Shown: positions 1 through 12,200 of the stretch, piece after piece
Layout of the letters: each line of letters begins with the position of its first letter
Position numbering within the stretch: the first letter of the stretch is position 1
Assembly (NCBI RefSeq): GCF_023856365.1
Contig: NC_064539.1
Coordinates: forward strand, 23,935,019 to 23,999,018
DNA from: Brienomyrus brachyistius
Lineage: Eukaryota; Chordata; Actinopteri; Osteoglossiformes; Mormyridae
Reading direction: 5' to 3'
DNA: 64,000 nt
Made by a program: the position numbers and the translations under genes
Notes under the pieces: model-generated
Seen by the model: the letters and a program-made list of their open reading frames with translations, nothing else
What the model was told of the DNA's origin: nothing
Databases searched by the model: none

Positions 1-596
1 TGGAAAATGCCCAACACTGAACGGTGAGTGAGCTCAAAACCAGTTCTGACTGGTTCGAATGCTGATTAAGCAACATGTAGATCAGTGGCAGAGAGTGGCA
101 TTTATAGTAGAAGAAACCTAGAACTGTTTTGGTGGGTGCCCAAGTCTTACTAAAAAGAAATGCTCTCATTTCTCAAAGCAGACAATCCGCTTATGCACTT
201 GGGCCATCTTAGTCCAACAAGTCCTGTGTAATGTCACATCTAACAGCCCTCCCCTTATAGCCACCGAATAAATCGATACTACAGTCAGCCACTATAAAAT
301 CTTTACTGCCTCAAATATACAAACATATGCTTCTCCAAGTATGGCTTCAGCACACTGAGTAATCTGTTAGTTGTAACGTTAAATGTTACAGAGTAGAACA
401 TTCTGGAAAGGACCATCATTTTATGTAGCACATCTTCGATCGCCAAAGCTGTAAAGGTCCTGAGGTGTAAGCTAGTCAAACAACGACATGACATATGACT
501 GTTCCCATGCCTGTCAATCAAACACAAAATAAAGCTGTTTATGTTCAAGTCAACCATGTTTGGCATTTCAAAGGTGGATACTTCAGAAAACATCTT
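1..596. other. Unannotated stretch, no gene seen
   Basis: Mixed-composition DNA with stops in all frames over short distances. I see no repeat family that I recognise until the SINE that begins near 597. Confidence 0.5.
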
Positions 597-905
597 ACTT
601 ATTATCAATTTTCTGTACCCACTTGCCCTATTCAGGGTAGTGGGAAGTCAGGAGGCTATACAGGTAGGTGCAAGGCAGAGAACAACCCAGGAGGGGGTGC
701 AATGGGCAATTTCAGAACTCGAATTAACCACAGCATGTTTTTGGACTCTGGGAAGGAAACCAGAGAACCTGCAAGAAACTCCACAAGAACACAGGGAGAA
801 CATGCAAACTCCAGACACATGGAGCCGTGATGGACACTTGAACCCAGGTCCTGGAGGTGTGAGCCAGTGCTAACCAGCGCACCACCATACGGTGCAGCTT
901 CACCT
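597..905 (-). mobile_element. tRNA-derived SINE, full length, old copy (family 1)
   Basis: On the minus strand the tRNA-like head starts near 905, with an A-box-like TGGTGCGCTGGTTAGCAC and a B-box-like GGGTTCAAGTG. The body follows, corresponding to the fish SINE segments for 'gcatgttctccctgtg' and 'ggtttcc..ccagagtccaaaaacatg'. The 3' part lies at 600-700, where 'gagaacaacccagga' matches the same segment of the clean copy at 15276-15630. Divergence is high and no (ATGG)n tail remains, so this is an old insertion. Open frames across it are accidental. Confidence 0.8.
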
Positions 906-1248
906 GCACCAACATGTAGTCGTAGTCCTGCTGCTCTAGGTAATCCTTTACTAGTTGGTTAAGGGGGTGGGGGGCTGTATTATAAAGAGAACAATAATGA
1001 TATGTTCATTATCAGCGTAAAAATTACATGTAGCGTTTTCCTCCACCTATGTGGTTGGTGGTTTCACACGAGGAAGACATTTTTACACAGAAGCTGCACC
1101 TTTGTGAGTATTTGTTCACCAGGTACAGTGACACAGGACTCAAAGTGAATTAAAGCTAATCAGCATTTCCTCCTTCATATAGGAAAAAAAGATTACAGGA
1201 CTAGATCCAGGAGCAGAGCATCTAAACAGTCCAACACTCAAACCATCT
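906..1248. other. Unannotated stretch
   Basis: AT-leaning DNA without a recognisable gene or repeat. A short G-rich run occurs near 965-973. Confidence 0.4.
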
Positions 1249-1500
1249 CGTATGAGTATAATAAAAAGCACAGAAAGATGTAGTAGCCTGTTCCCTCACA
1301 TCTGCAGGGTCTGGGGTTGGAATTCTGCCTCCGCCCTCTGTGTGTGGAGGTTGCATTGTCTCACCATGTCGCTTAGCTTTCATCTGAGCTCTCCAATGTC
1401 CTCCCACAGACTAAACACATGCAGTTAGGCTAAATGGCATCTCTAGATCACCCATAGTGTATAACTCTGTGTGTATGCATGTGCTGCGCTGGACTGGCTA
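1249..1500 (+). mobile_element. Diverged family-1 SINE, 5' two thirds
   Basis: The order 'ttccctcacatctgcagggtctggggttggaattctgcc', then 'tgtgtggaggttgcattgtctc', then 'ccaatgtcctcccacagactaaacacatgcagttaggctaaatggcatctctagatcaccc' follows the SINE at 15276-15630 segment by segment, although I quote it only in part here. The degenerate B box sits near 1313-1326. The 3' (ATGG)n end is missing or too diverged to see. A minus-strand 61-codon open frame here is a by-product. Confidence 0.65.
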
Positions 1501-2600
1501 AGTTACTTCGCTAATGATTCATTCATAATTTGGAATGAAGTGCTGAACATATATAGAGGAGGGACTATATAAACCAAATTAACATAAAATCAGAATTTAT
1601 GGTCCAGATTAACAGGTGACTTGGAACCGCAGATGGCAAAACACCGGCAGCCCATAAAACAGCTCTGGCGTGACAAAATGGATCTTGGTGGATCATAGAA
1701 TGATAGCACCTGATGGACAGCAGTCACAGATGGAGCACCGGATAGCCCACCAAAGTGATTTCCGCGATTCCCGAACCATGCCAGTGGAACATCTCCGCAG
1801 GTGATGGATATCACTGGGGGGGGGAGGGCACCGGACTCAGTCATCGTGGGGAATCTGCCTCTAGGGGTGTCAGTCCACTCGACACACAGCTCCACCTGGC
1901 AGATGGTTCATAGGCATCATAGGAAATGAGTGAGGAGGAGACAGCCGGAATTCACACCTCCTTCAGCGAAAGGCTCACAGACACGACGCATCAACAGATG
2001 GAGCAGAAATCAGAATGCATTTTCAGGGAGGCCGCTCGCAAAGCTGCCCCCTCCTTATGGAAATCCCAGGTCATGGGACTGAAATTTAGCCAATGTTCGC
2101 ACACATAGACCAATATCTGCGTCTGTGAGTCTGCCACCAGAGTGTTTTTGGGAATTCCCATTACCAGACACAGTGGTATAACTTTCCAGTTCCAGTCTGT
2201 TGCGGTCAGTTACAGTTTTTATCGATCAGCCAAATCGATCATTTTAGGGAGAGTCCACAACAACGCACAACAGTCAGTCACTGTGAAATCATCCACGACG
2301 GACCAGGATAGTACGAAGAAGAAGAATCCCTCGGTCCTGCATTAACATCTTTTTTGCTAAAACGATGCCTAGTTGCCTACTTGGTTCTGGGGATCCCAGA
2401 AATCCCATCCTGGTATCTCAGAAATTCCGGCCAGATGCGAGCTGGTAGCTCCTGTACTGACCAATTACATTACAAAAACCATCTGTGGTAGTTATGACAA
2501 GTTCTGGAAAATTCTGAGGTCTCCCAAAGGGTTTTCTACACCCCCCAAATCCTCAGGTCTTGCCAGCACTGGCCCCAAAAGTCAGAGCTAGCTAGCGGCC
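1501..2600. other. Unannotated stretch
   Basis: Contains an 8-G run near 1815 and several short open frames (60-100 codons) on both strands. None has a recognisable domain or splice context. Confidence 0.4.
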
Positions 2601-2870
2601 CATATCTCTGGCCTAATTAAGCAGCGTCGGCGGGAAACCTGTAGCGATGTCACATGCGGCCGCCATACTCCCTGCCGTGGTCTCGCTGCAGGCAACTAAT
2701 GGAATAACCTCCCATCTTTTGCATCCTTCAATAGCGACGGGGAGTGGGGGGCAAGGGGGACGCACCGAGGCTGCGTTCTAAGTAACAGAAATCATAGGCC
2801 CCGCGTCGCTGAAGCATTAATTAGCAATTAAGCACGATTGGAAAACCGTGAGGCTGCCAGCCTTCGGGGT
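2600..2870. promoter_or_regulatory. Candidate non-coding conserved block (composition only)
   Basis: A CpG-containing block with homeodomain-type cores (CCTAATTAAG at about 2613, CATTAATTAGCAATTAAG at about 2815) around a GC-rich middle. The mix resembles vertebrate developmental enhancers, but conservation was not tested. This is inference from composition alone. Confidence 0.18.
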
Positions 2871-2960
2871 GCAGATGAAAAAAGAACAAGCACATTAACA
2901 CGTAATAAAAAAGAAATTACACTCCATCACGACTCCACTCTGCTGCGAGGCTGCCTTTCC

Positions 2961-3020
2961 AGGCAGGAGTAGCTGGAGCATTCAAAATGCAGGCAGGAGT
3001 AGATGGAGCATTCAAAATGC
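2961..3020. repeat. Two tandem 30-bp units
   Basis: The 30-bp unit beginning AGGCAGGAGTAG(C/A)TGGAGCA occurs twice in a row with a single difference (C versus A at unit position 12). It is a recent local duplication. Confidence 0.9.
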
Positions 3021-3237
3021 CCGTGGCATTGTTTGTACCATCCAGGCTGCCGTAGGGAGCGTCTTCTTCCATGCCAAGCCACCTGATGTTTGCAGTCTGA
3101 GTTTTTTGATGGAGGTGCTGAATAGGGAGAGTCGGCGACCCGTATAAAACCTGTAAGCATCATGCTACTATGGAGCTAATGCCATCTGGATAATGTGACG
3201 GTTAATCACAAGGTCCTGACGCCTGGTTTGACTGGGA

Positions 3238-3540
3238 CCATCCTACACATCCACAGCATTGTAATGCTGTAAGACTAGTGCAGTCACTCAAACCCACAAC
3301 ATTGTGGTGCTATGAGATCAGGGTTGACCCTCAAACCAATAACATAGTGGTGCACTGAAGCCAGTGCCATCCCTGGAAGCCACAGCTTTGTGGTTCTGTA
3401 AGACCAGTGCTGTCACTTGAACCCACAACATTGTGGTGCTATGAGATCAGGGTTGTCCCTCAAACCAATAACATAGTGGTGCACTGAAGCCAGTGCCATC
3501 CCTGGAACCCACAGCTTTGTGGTGCTGTGGACAAGAGCAG
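3238..3540. repeat. Higher-order minisatellite, about 43-bp subunits in a 129-bp unit
   Basis: Subunits of about 43 bp each carry a near-palindromic core: CCACAACATTGTGG, AATAACATAGTGGTGC or CCACAGCTTTGTGG. Three different subunits form a 129-bp block that repeats: the same subunit starts at 3293 and again at 3422. Identity between the two 129-bp blocks is high, while identity between neighbouring subunits is lower. That is the pattern of a minisatellite that later expanded in trimers. Confidence 0.88.
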
Positions 3541-3550
3541 TCTCTCAAAC

Positions 3551-4120
3551 TCATGTCTGTATAAAACACCTTTAAAGCATGTCTATACCCCCGAAAAGGG
3601 GTTAGTCACCAGAGAGCAGAAGCAGCGCACGTCAGGTGTTTTAATGAAGCGGGAAACATAACAGAGCTCCTTCCCAGTGCCAGGAAATCCTCTGAAACAA
3701 CTTTTAACAAGGGGACCTGACTTGTGTGGTTTCGATGGCATAACACACGTCTCACATGGCAGCCTCAGGGGCGGGGGCACCAGGCCCAGCTCCGCAGCCC
3801 TCCGCTCCAGCACCGCGCGCTAATTGGGACCTTGTTTCCGTGGGGCACTGGGGAACAGTCTTGTTTGGGAAGAAGCGAAAGGGTTGCGGACGTAAAGCGA
3901 GCTTTGCCGCCCCCAAGCCTCCCTTCAGCTCGCCAATTATTAAAGTTCAACCGTTTTGACAGAAATGCCATAGAAAGTACTGGGAAGTATTATGCTAATA
4001 TGCCTGGTGAAGATATACTGCAATTTAGCAAACCGCACAGACATCAGTGTCTCTGTTTTTTATTTGTATTTTTATTTACATGTTTTATAACTCTGTTCCT
4101 TTATGTTATCTCCTACTCTG
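3551..4120. other. Unannotated stretch with GC-rich patch
   Basis: A GC-rich patch at 3755-3830 has open frames on both strands rich in Ala, Pro and Gly (Pro-Ala-Pro-Gln type). They have no domain and look compositional. The patch could be a small CpG island. Confidence 0.35.
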
Positions 4121-4124
4121 TAAA

Positions 4125-4157
4125 AATAAATATATAAATAAATATATAAATAAATAA
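4125..4157. repeat. AT-rich 12-bp tandem repeat
   Basis: The unit AAATATATAAAT is repeated about three times. Confidence 0.85.
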
Positions 4158-4159
4158 CG

Positions 4160-5186
4160 TTATAACATCTTAACCAGCTGCTAAAAAGCAGGAAAACTGA
4201 GAAGCTCTCTGCAGGCATTGTGACGCACTATAACCCAATATAACGGTAAAGACAGAGTCCAGAGAGGTCTTAAAGTTGATCGAAAGTGGACACTCACAAT
4301 GCGTACGCATCATGGCCAACGCATGTTTTCTGCGTTGGTGCCACATGTCGTTTGTGCACCTACACAACGAATTAACGCAACACATGTGCGCAGCGCCGCC
4401 CCTCCGCAGAACACACGCTGTGCGTAGGGCCCCACGATCCATGGGGGGCCCTAATTTCCGCAAGGGGACGCATTCTCTGCAAATGTGCGAAGGACGTGCA
4501 TCGCTGCCGTGAGGCGCGCGTAGAGCACCAAGTCAGCCCAAGGCAGGAGAGGAAAAAAAGAGAACAGTAACCTGACACCGCATGCGATTGCCGCAGTGAT
4601 TGACAGCAGGCAGCATTTGACCAATCAGCGGTCAAATGCGCCGACAGGCAGTTGGATCCATGCAGGTGGAGAGATGGCCTCCAAACGGCAATATGGATCA
4701 GGAGCAAGCAAATGAAAGAAAATGTCATAACAAGAGGAGGCTCGTGCTTCACGTGAAGGTGGGTTTGTTGTTGAAATAAAAAACTTTGTGGTATAAACAC
4801 CCCAGCGGCTACCCTGCTAATCATGAGGCAGAAGAGAGGATCATTCTAGATGTGGACTGGAGATTACATTTTCCGGCGGCCCTGATTATCATTTATTGAA
4901 TGTCTTGTTAACTGCATATACATTCACCTCTGTTGAAAAAGGAGTGGTTAATTGTCCAGTTGGTGGTCGTTTGTTATCTCAGGTTTATAGCCCATCGATC
5001 TATGCTATCAATAGATGTTTTGGGCTATTTTTATTGAGGTAAAATGTCGCCATCTCTTGCAGACGTGTGCATCTTTAAAAGGCTTGTTCCATTGTTGAAA
5101 GAGGCTGTTCATTTGATTTGTTCTTACTAATAAAGGTTGTAAACCCAAATGGCATTTCGTGATACAGTCATTTTGTAATGGGATGC
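4160..5186. other. Unannotated stretch with small inverted repeats
   Basis: At 4310-4340 an 8-bp stem (CCAACGCA/TGCGTTGG) flanks a 7-bp loop. At 4427-4453 TAGGGCCCC faces GGGGCCCTA. The segment 4270-4520 keeps several CpGs. It may be a decayed DNA transposon, but I cannot delimit termini. Confidence 0.35.
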
Positions 5187-5206
5187 GGGGGGGGGGGGGG
5201 GGGGGG
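5187..5206. repeat. Poly-G tract (20 G)
   Basis: An uninterrupted run of 20 G after GGATGC. Such runs can form G-quadruplexes and their assembled length is unreliable. Confidence 0.95.
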
Positions 5207-5744
5207 TCAAAATAAAATTCTGCTTAGGGCCCCAATTTGGCCAGAGGTGGCCTTGCATGTGCGAGTTGCAATATCACCAAAAACTGAGGTGGTAGGAGGG
5301 TCACCTTTTGTGACGGGACCCGTGTTTATATACGGTACAGATAGTATCAAAGTAACATCTGATTTTTTTCTAACAATGAATGGCCAGAGGACCCGTATAT
5401 TTTCAGACGCCAGTGAGAAAACTGAGCACTATTGTGTCCCTCTGTGTACAGCATCTTCAAAATGTAATGGCCGTGTAAGTTTCTCAGAAAGCAGTGTCGT
5501 GTATGCGAAGGACGATGAAACTCTAACTTGAAATTCTCACTTGCCTACTTTAATAAGCAACATTATTTTTCAATACAGTTCCGGTATTTATAAATGTGGG
5601 TGATAAAATTTGCAGAGAGCGTGGGGTTTATGCTTCGAAAGAACATTTATATTGTTATAGGAAATAAAACTTGGCAAGCAGTGCAATTTTAATGACTGTT
5701 ACTTTTCAGGATTATTTAATATATGTTTAACACTAGATGAGCTG

Positions 5745-5862
5745 CCCCCCCCCCCCCCATCCTGGTTTGTTCCCTGCCTCATGCCCATTGCTTCCGGGAT
5801 AGGCTCCGGACCCCCCATGACCCAGTAGGATAAGCGGTTTGGAAAATGGATGGATGGATATT
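5745..5862 (+). mobile_element. Family-1 SINE, 5'-truncated 3' end
   Basis: From the expanded C-run through ATCCTGGTTTGTTCCCTGCC, ATAGGCTCCGGACCCCCCAT, CCAGTAGGATAAGCGG and a tail of (ATGG)n this matches the 3' third of the SINE at 15276-15630. The copy begins at the internal C6 of the SINE (GGCCCCCCATCC), which here has grown to 14 C. 5' truncation is expected from target-primed reverse transcription. Confidence 0.88.
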
Positions 5863-5876
5863 TTTCTTTATAAAAC

Positions 5877-6055
5877 TGGTTTCGAATTCCCAACCAGCAA
5901 GGCACCACTGAGGTGCCCTGAGCAAGGTACCACCCCCAACCACCGCTCCCTGGGCGCTGAATTAGCTGCCCCCTGCTATGTCATATTGTTACATATAGGT
6001 TAAATGTAGAGAACACATTTCTTTGCTGTGGTGTGTCACCAATGACAATTAATTA
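5877..6055 (+). mobile_element. tRNA-derived SINE, family 2, 5'-truncated
   Basis: The sequence runs from a B-box-like TTCGAATTCCCAACCAGCAA through GAGCAAGGTACC and GGGCGCTGAATTAGCTGCCC to AATGTAGAGAACACATTTC. It matches, in order and in reverse complement, the element at 62831-63052. Most of the tRNA-like head is missing here. The two copies together define a second SINE family in the window. Confidence 0.78.
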
Positions 6056-6125
6056 CTAAATTATAATTCTAGCTGGAGACCTGTCCTTCAGCCTTACCAC
6101 CCTCTAACAGAAATGAGTAATTCGA

Positions 6126-6250
6126 TTCCAGTGAGTAAATGTCCGGACGAAGATTTTGTTTCAACCATCCAGTTGAGTATATGGAGTCACAGAGTACTCA
6201 GTTGATTGGTCAAAATGAAATCTTGGTCTGGACTTTTACTCTCTGGAACT
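6126..6250. mobile_element. Hairpin MITE, copy 1
   Basis: The left arm (6126-6179) and right arm (6195-6250) are inverted copies of about 55 bp around a loop of roughly 15 bp. The arms share TTTTGTTTCAACCA-type and GTCCGGAC/GTCCAGAC-type blocks. The element at 26393-26549 has the same arms and is a second copy. There is no coding capacity, so it would depend on a transposase elsewhere. Confidence 0.8.
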
Positions 6251-6255
6251 GAACT

Positions 6256-7860
6256 ACCCCACTCTGCTCTCCAATACATAGAGCTGCCTATGACCAGGAC
6301 AGTGATGACGCCTCCATAATCACGCACACGGGAGGTCCAGGCTGTACCCTCTTTAAACAGGGATGACGCTAAATCCCAGTCATGCAGTGAGACATGCAGT
6401 CAAGCAGTGAGGGTCTGATTAGGTATTTTACAGTATTAAAAAAGGCAAACATACAATTAATGAGTCTGAGTGAAGAGTAAATACTGGAATCAGGGTACGG
6501 TGCGGGGTGTCCTTCCTCCACCATAGTAAATTAATCAGAAGTTAAATGACAGGAGGAGCTCCAGAGTCTTGCCTTTACAGGAGTGGACACCACAAGCTTC
6601 ACTTCGTCATTGTGATGGAAAACACATGGTCTTGGGCAGCACAGTGAGAGACTGACAGTGAGGCAGTTCCGGACAGTGAGACATGTGACACGGTGACTCA
6701 TCCATCGGGGTCTCTACGACCCGCACTTCATATCCGGAAGAAAGCAATACTGTGAATGCCAAACATGTACACATGTGCAACCAATCACTCACACGCCTCA
6801 CTCACACAGACACAGTGCGCAGTTTCGAGGTGCCGCAGAGCAAACAACAAACAAAATAGATTCTAGACAAGACACACACTGGATTGATTACCACAACCTG
6901 GCAGGCAGGAGGAGACAAGAGCCCTTAATATCAATTCCTCACAGTGCAGAATAATACCAGCTTGCTGTACTACGGTAAATGCATGCAGAATAAAAACACT
7001 GATATAGATCATTTTAAAGCTATATATCTTGGCACAAAGTGTATGTAACATTAGGACATGCAAATGAACAGTAACATAATTAAAACCAATAAGAATTTAT
7101 TCTTTTCTCAAAAGTTACTTATTATTCGCTGGATAGCGAGTTGAAGACCTCTTAAGTTCCCAGATCTCTCCTCAGGCTGCCCCCCCGGAAATTCCAGACA
7201 TTTGTTAAATTTCACCAACTAATTAACTTATTTAACCTAAATATTAAATAACCCAATGAGGTATTGATAAGCCAAACATGTTATGCTAGTGGTCAAGTCA
7301 AAGAATACATCTGCATGTTGGACGATTGCTGCAAATGCTGAGGTGACGTTAGGAGAGGTTTTGAAACGGCGAAGCTGACACACTGACAGGCATAACAGAC
7401 TTTTACACCAACGTGAAAATCATTTAAACACTTTGAGTAACTAAGATGTTCACACATTGCTTTATATTAAAATACCTGTACTTCTGGATATTTGTAAATG
7501 CCCATGTAGTTTTATGCCATTGAATTCCATGATGACTCCAATGCTGATTTTTGTTTGTTTTGTTTTCCGACGCAATACACTTCAGGTTCTGGAACATTCC
7601 ATATTAGTGTCGGCTTTCCCCATTGTAAATATAGTTGGCTAATTATGGTACACCAATCAGCACCATACACCTCCTTTGTCCTCCTGTGCCCCCCTCCCCC
7701 TCCCCACATAACCACAGGTGACGCTTTGCTCCCAACACATGAAGCGAGCTTCACTGTGGCAGCCCAGGCCACCCCTATGCGGCACACAGGGCTGGAGAAG
7801 CAGGTACCATCAGAACCCTACCAGTGAACTGCAGGTTTCTAGGCCTGACAATTTGTCTCC
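6256..7860. other. Unannotated stretch
   Basis: Ordinary AT-leaning DNA with no recognisable gene. A C-rich patch lies near 7680-7705. Frames of 60-90 codons on both strands have no domain. Confidence 0.4.
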
Positions 7861-7910
7861 GAGCTCAGCCTGATGGAGCTCAGCCTGATGGAGCTCAGCC
7901 TGATGGAGCT
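7861..7910. repeat. 15-bp tandem repeat, 3.3 copies
   Basis: The unit GAGCTCAGCCTGATG is repeated three times and followed by GAGCT. Confidence 0.95.
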
Positions 7911-8314
7911 TCCTTGAAGTGGCTTTATTCCCACAAAGCGGGACGAGGCCCCAGGTCGTGGTGCTAAATCAGGTTAAGACCACGACCCCGTCGGGGGATT
8001 TCTTATTTTTAAACAGGTCGATTTAATGTTGGCAGGGGGGAGCAATTCAAAGAGCTATGCCGAGTCTCGAAGATGGGAGACAGATCCCGGATTCAACTCT
8101 CACACACACGAGGAAGCCCAGAAACTTTTCCACCCCCAGGGGAGAAATCCAAAGATGAGACTGAAGGGACGTGGGTGGCGTTTCCAAACATAGACCTCCA
8201 ACACCCGAACTTCTCTTACTTGAGCTGCAAAAAAGTCAGCTGGAAACCCAGGTCGAGTCCTTGCTGTAGACATATCAAGGAAACGAGTAAGAAAAATACC
8301 AGACTGCATGATAA

Positions 8315-8331
8315 CCCCCCCCCCCCCCCCC
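8315..8331. repeat. Poly-C tract (17 C)
   Basis: An uninterrupted C run after ATAA. Shorter C runs follow at 8802-8813 (12) and 9208-9218 (11). Confidence 0.95.
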
Positions 8332-8984
8332 TTGACAAACACTGGTTGGCGTGACATAGTGTGGGTCACGGGTTTTGGCAACATTGACGCAAATACCCAT
8401 CTCACATGACAAGTCACACTTCACGGAAAAACCACACCTCCATTACCCAGTGATGGGGCACTCTGACGGAGGGGTGGGGGCTCCCCTACAGCAGCACGTA
8501 CATCCCGAGCATGTTGGGGGTGAATGGATCAGCATAGACTGCATGGGAGAATCATCACCATTTCTGGCAGGGACACGGTCCAAAAGGTCACGGAAGTGTC
8601 ATGGAAACAGTTGCGATTACATGCTTTTCTCTGGTCACCTTTCACATAGACAAGGACTGGGCCTCTGCGGATCAGGCAGCACATGCACACGTAGATTTCT
8701 GGGAACCAGCATCTTTGCCATAGTTAATACTGGCAAATCCTAAAACACAAAACTCAGGAGTATAAGAAGTGCATGTCATTCTGGAAAACAGAACCCAAAC
8801 ACCCCCCCCCCCCAACCTACAACCACCATTGCAGGTGCAGCCTGTTGAGCTCTCATAACGTTACTAATTTTACAAAATTCATTTTTCATTTCACAATTAA
8901 CGCTATAATACATGAAAATAACAAAATTATTATTCCATTTGAAGTTACGGCAAATTGTATATTTTGCAAATATTACACATTGCG

Positions 8985-9174
8985 TGTATTTTATTGTCTT
9001 CAACATTTAGGTTATCCTGTGGAGTACAGGGAGGGCAATTGTGTTGCAGTCAAGATGCACACAATTTGTCAAAAGTGTTTCAAAAACACTTCCCCACAGC
9101 CTGCAGGCAACACTTCAAATATGCAAGCGCATATCAGAAGACATCATCCCGACATGGATCTTAGAGCCACATGA
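8985..9174 (+). pseudogene. BED zinc-finger fragment of a hAT (ZBED-like) transposase
   Basis: The frame that ends in the stop at 9172-9174 reads LQHLGYPVEYREGN, then TICQKCFKN, then NTSNMQAHIRRHHPDM. The layout Cys-x2-Cys, the NTSN block and His-x4-His (RRHHP) is the BED-type zinc finger found at the N-terminus of hAT transposases and ZBED proteins, where it binds DNA. The codons before about 8985 look unrelated (Asn/Ile/Phe-rich), and the frame stops straight after the finger, so the catalytic RNase-H-like part is absent. A poly-C tract and an A-rich run follow at 9208-9242. The fragment is most likely a decayed transposon copy. A host gene exon is possible but I see no splice signal that supports it. 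Confidence 0.65.
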
Positions 9175-9242
9175 AAGATTAATGAAACCAAGAATTTTTT
9201 TCAGGATCCCCCCCCCCCAAAAAATAAAAAAAAAAAAAAAAA

Positions 9243-12200
9243 CTGAACTGCAGCTTAAAATTCAAAGTCAGGACCAAGCAGTGGATTTGAAGAATCGTTA
9301 CACCCCCGGTGTTCACTGTGGTGAACAGCACCTTGGACATCATGTTCCTGACACCCCTAAAGTAGAATACAGGGCAAGTCACATGATCATAAATGAGCCA
9401 ACGAATGGGTACGAATGTGTAGATTACCACCGACTCATGAATGAGGTCATTTGGTGGTTCTGTGACATGGAATTCTCAGGAATACGGAGAAAGCCCCCCA
9501 TGCTCCTGACCAATAGGTGAGTGTCTCCCTGACTTTGATGGAATCTACAGCAGGGATTGTCCTAGATACTGGGAACCAAACGAACAGAAGAGGAAACGCA
9601 AACACATTTCTGTGACGGGCAGTGAGGTCCCAATTGCAGAGCATGTGACTGGCGTTGGACATCACAGAACATGAGGGCGGGGGGAAAATGAGGTGATGAA
9701 CACCCCCCCTGCATTTTATTGGGGTCTTATTGTCTAAGCTTGGCGATAGCAACGCTTTGCCACAGGCAAGACGTTTCCAAAATTGGATTTTAACTTCATT
9801 TGATTTACCAAGATTTTTGGTCCAAGCGGTTTTTCCCACTTGTAAATCACTGGCTCTAAAAGCACACTTGTCTTGCTCTCTGTGGGTAGGCATTTTTAGG
9901 AAGAGAAAACTACTGGCCCAGCCTACAGCCCCTCAGGGCTTCTGTAAAACTGCAGCTCCTCCCTTAACATCGGTCCTCCTGTTCAGCAGGGAGCATGACA
10001 GTTAAGGGTCTGATCCTCCTAAAACGTCACTGACTCAGGACGTTCCCTCGAGCGGACTGCATAAATCACTAGTTAAAAAAATAACCCAAATTCTGTGCTT
10101 AGAAAGATTCTGCATGTATTAAATGGAAAATAGAAAAAATAAAGGGAAACTATCATGCTTTTCTACCTTTGCCATTTCCTTTAGTGTGTTATATAGCTTT
10201 ATGTGCATGTAAACAGTCTGCAAAGTCTTAAGGCCCAAAGTACACACCAGAGGGAGTAACTCTCACCACAGAAAGCACTCTGCCTGAAACGCCCATACTT
10301 CCATTACATGGCGAAGTCATCTCATAATACAATCCTTATTGGCCTCCTACCTGCAAGGATCTGCCTGCGGACTGCAAGACAGGGGTGGAACATATAGGGC
10401 AAGCTGACCAATCAGGTAGGCTGGCCAATCACAGCACACTGGGCTCATCAAGCATGAGACTTAAAGCTCTATCAGAGCGTTTCAGACAGATGGTAAATAG
10501 AAATGTACGGTATGAGAAAAATACTATGTTTTTGGAACACTGAAGCATGTAAATCTATTAGAGTATAGCCCAAAAATTAAATTACGAACACTGAAAATGA
10601 GAATAACAGGGTTCCTTTAAAGTTCCCTGACGTGTAACAACTCTACTCTTGTAGCAAATTTCCGATAAGAAACCTGTGTCGACTTCTCGGAGAGCCCACT
10701 CTCCCCAGTGGCACGGAGGGGTCCCAAAGTGGACGTGTTGGGAAGCTAAGGAGCAGCTGTGCGCATTTCCCGAATACAGAGGCTCTGCAGCACGTGATTG
10801 GCTGCTGAGCTCTCCCGGGAATCCCAGACATGAAGGCATGACACCCTGGGATCGGAATGCTGGATGGAAGACACACCTCTGCCCCCCCAGAAACATCGGC
10901 GGCCATAACGATCCGCCATTTTAAGTTTTCTATGTAACAGACCTCCCAAACAGATTTGGTTTACCTGGGGGAGACAGGTGGTGTTTGCATCCTCTACGAG
11001 TTTCTCAGCAGACCCCCGAAAAACACTGTCTACTGATTACCAAAGTGGAAACTGCAGGAATTGGAAATTGCATCTGGCAATATCAGGAAATGCATGAGGG
11101 AATCTTGGGTCCTAATTAACCAGCATCTAAGTCAAGCCCTGAGAAACAAGAGTTTCAAGTCAGACTTGAAGGTCACTGAGGTCAGGACCACTAATGTCAG
11201 GAGTACCAATATCAGGAAACTTCCGGCCTCAATTTCCAAGAAGTCTGAAATATTGCATACTGGAGAAAATCTATATAATTTTAAAGGCAAATCTGTATTA
11301 CTAAGTCCTATAGTTTTGTATACACCAGGAAGGCAGTTGTATGGACAGCAACCTTACTTTGCATTTTACGAGTGACACTGTGGAGGGTTATTAATATTTT
11401 ATTAGGCAGTGCCTTTTACTGATTTTGCAGCAAGAAATGGCATGAACAATATGTCTTCCTTATATTATTACATCATTATTTTGCTCAGAAAACACCTTTT
11501 CCAAGGTGACTTGGCTAAAAGTTGGACCTGTTATCGACTATTTTTACCTAACAGTCCAGATACTTGAGACTTGAACAATTACACGTCAAGAGCTAATTTT
11601 CCTCCAGTCTACACTCATGAAATATGCAGCTCAGGTCATGTGACTCAGATTGGCAAATGACATGGCTCCCTGTGCCCCGGGGCTACTTCCTATGCATCTG
11701 ATACTGAGAAAAGTTTCGGTAGGAAGCTCTTTCCAGTCTCACAGAACTGAGATAATTTACACTTTTGCGGCTGATACAAAGGGGACTGATAGATATGTCA
11801 GTTCCCAAGCAGAAAAGCTGTAAAAAAATAAGCAAATCTCATAAACCTTCAGAGTCTGGCTGAAAGTTTGGATAAAATTAAATTTTAAAATGGCTACAGT
11901 AAATAAAGGATGATCCACCTTCCCCCCCTTCCCTCTCACATAATTCCAGCAATCCTAAACTAGTTCTTAAATTAGTATCCCAGAAGGTGCTTATGGGGTG
12001 GGTTGGGGGAGGGGTAAGGCTTTAACCTTCTTAAAAATTAATAAAAAATACAAAAGCAGCCTAACTCTTTTAAAGCCTTTGCCCCAGACAGCACGCTCCC
12101 GTGGAGGGGAAAATGGCACTCCATTATTCACTACCTTCCTTTGTTCAGGTACGCCTGGGCGCGCACAGACCCGGCAGTGGAAAATAGATTTGGAGGTGGG

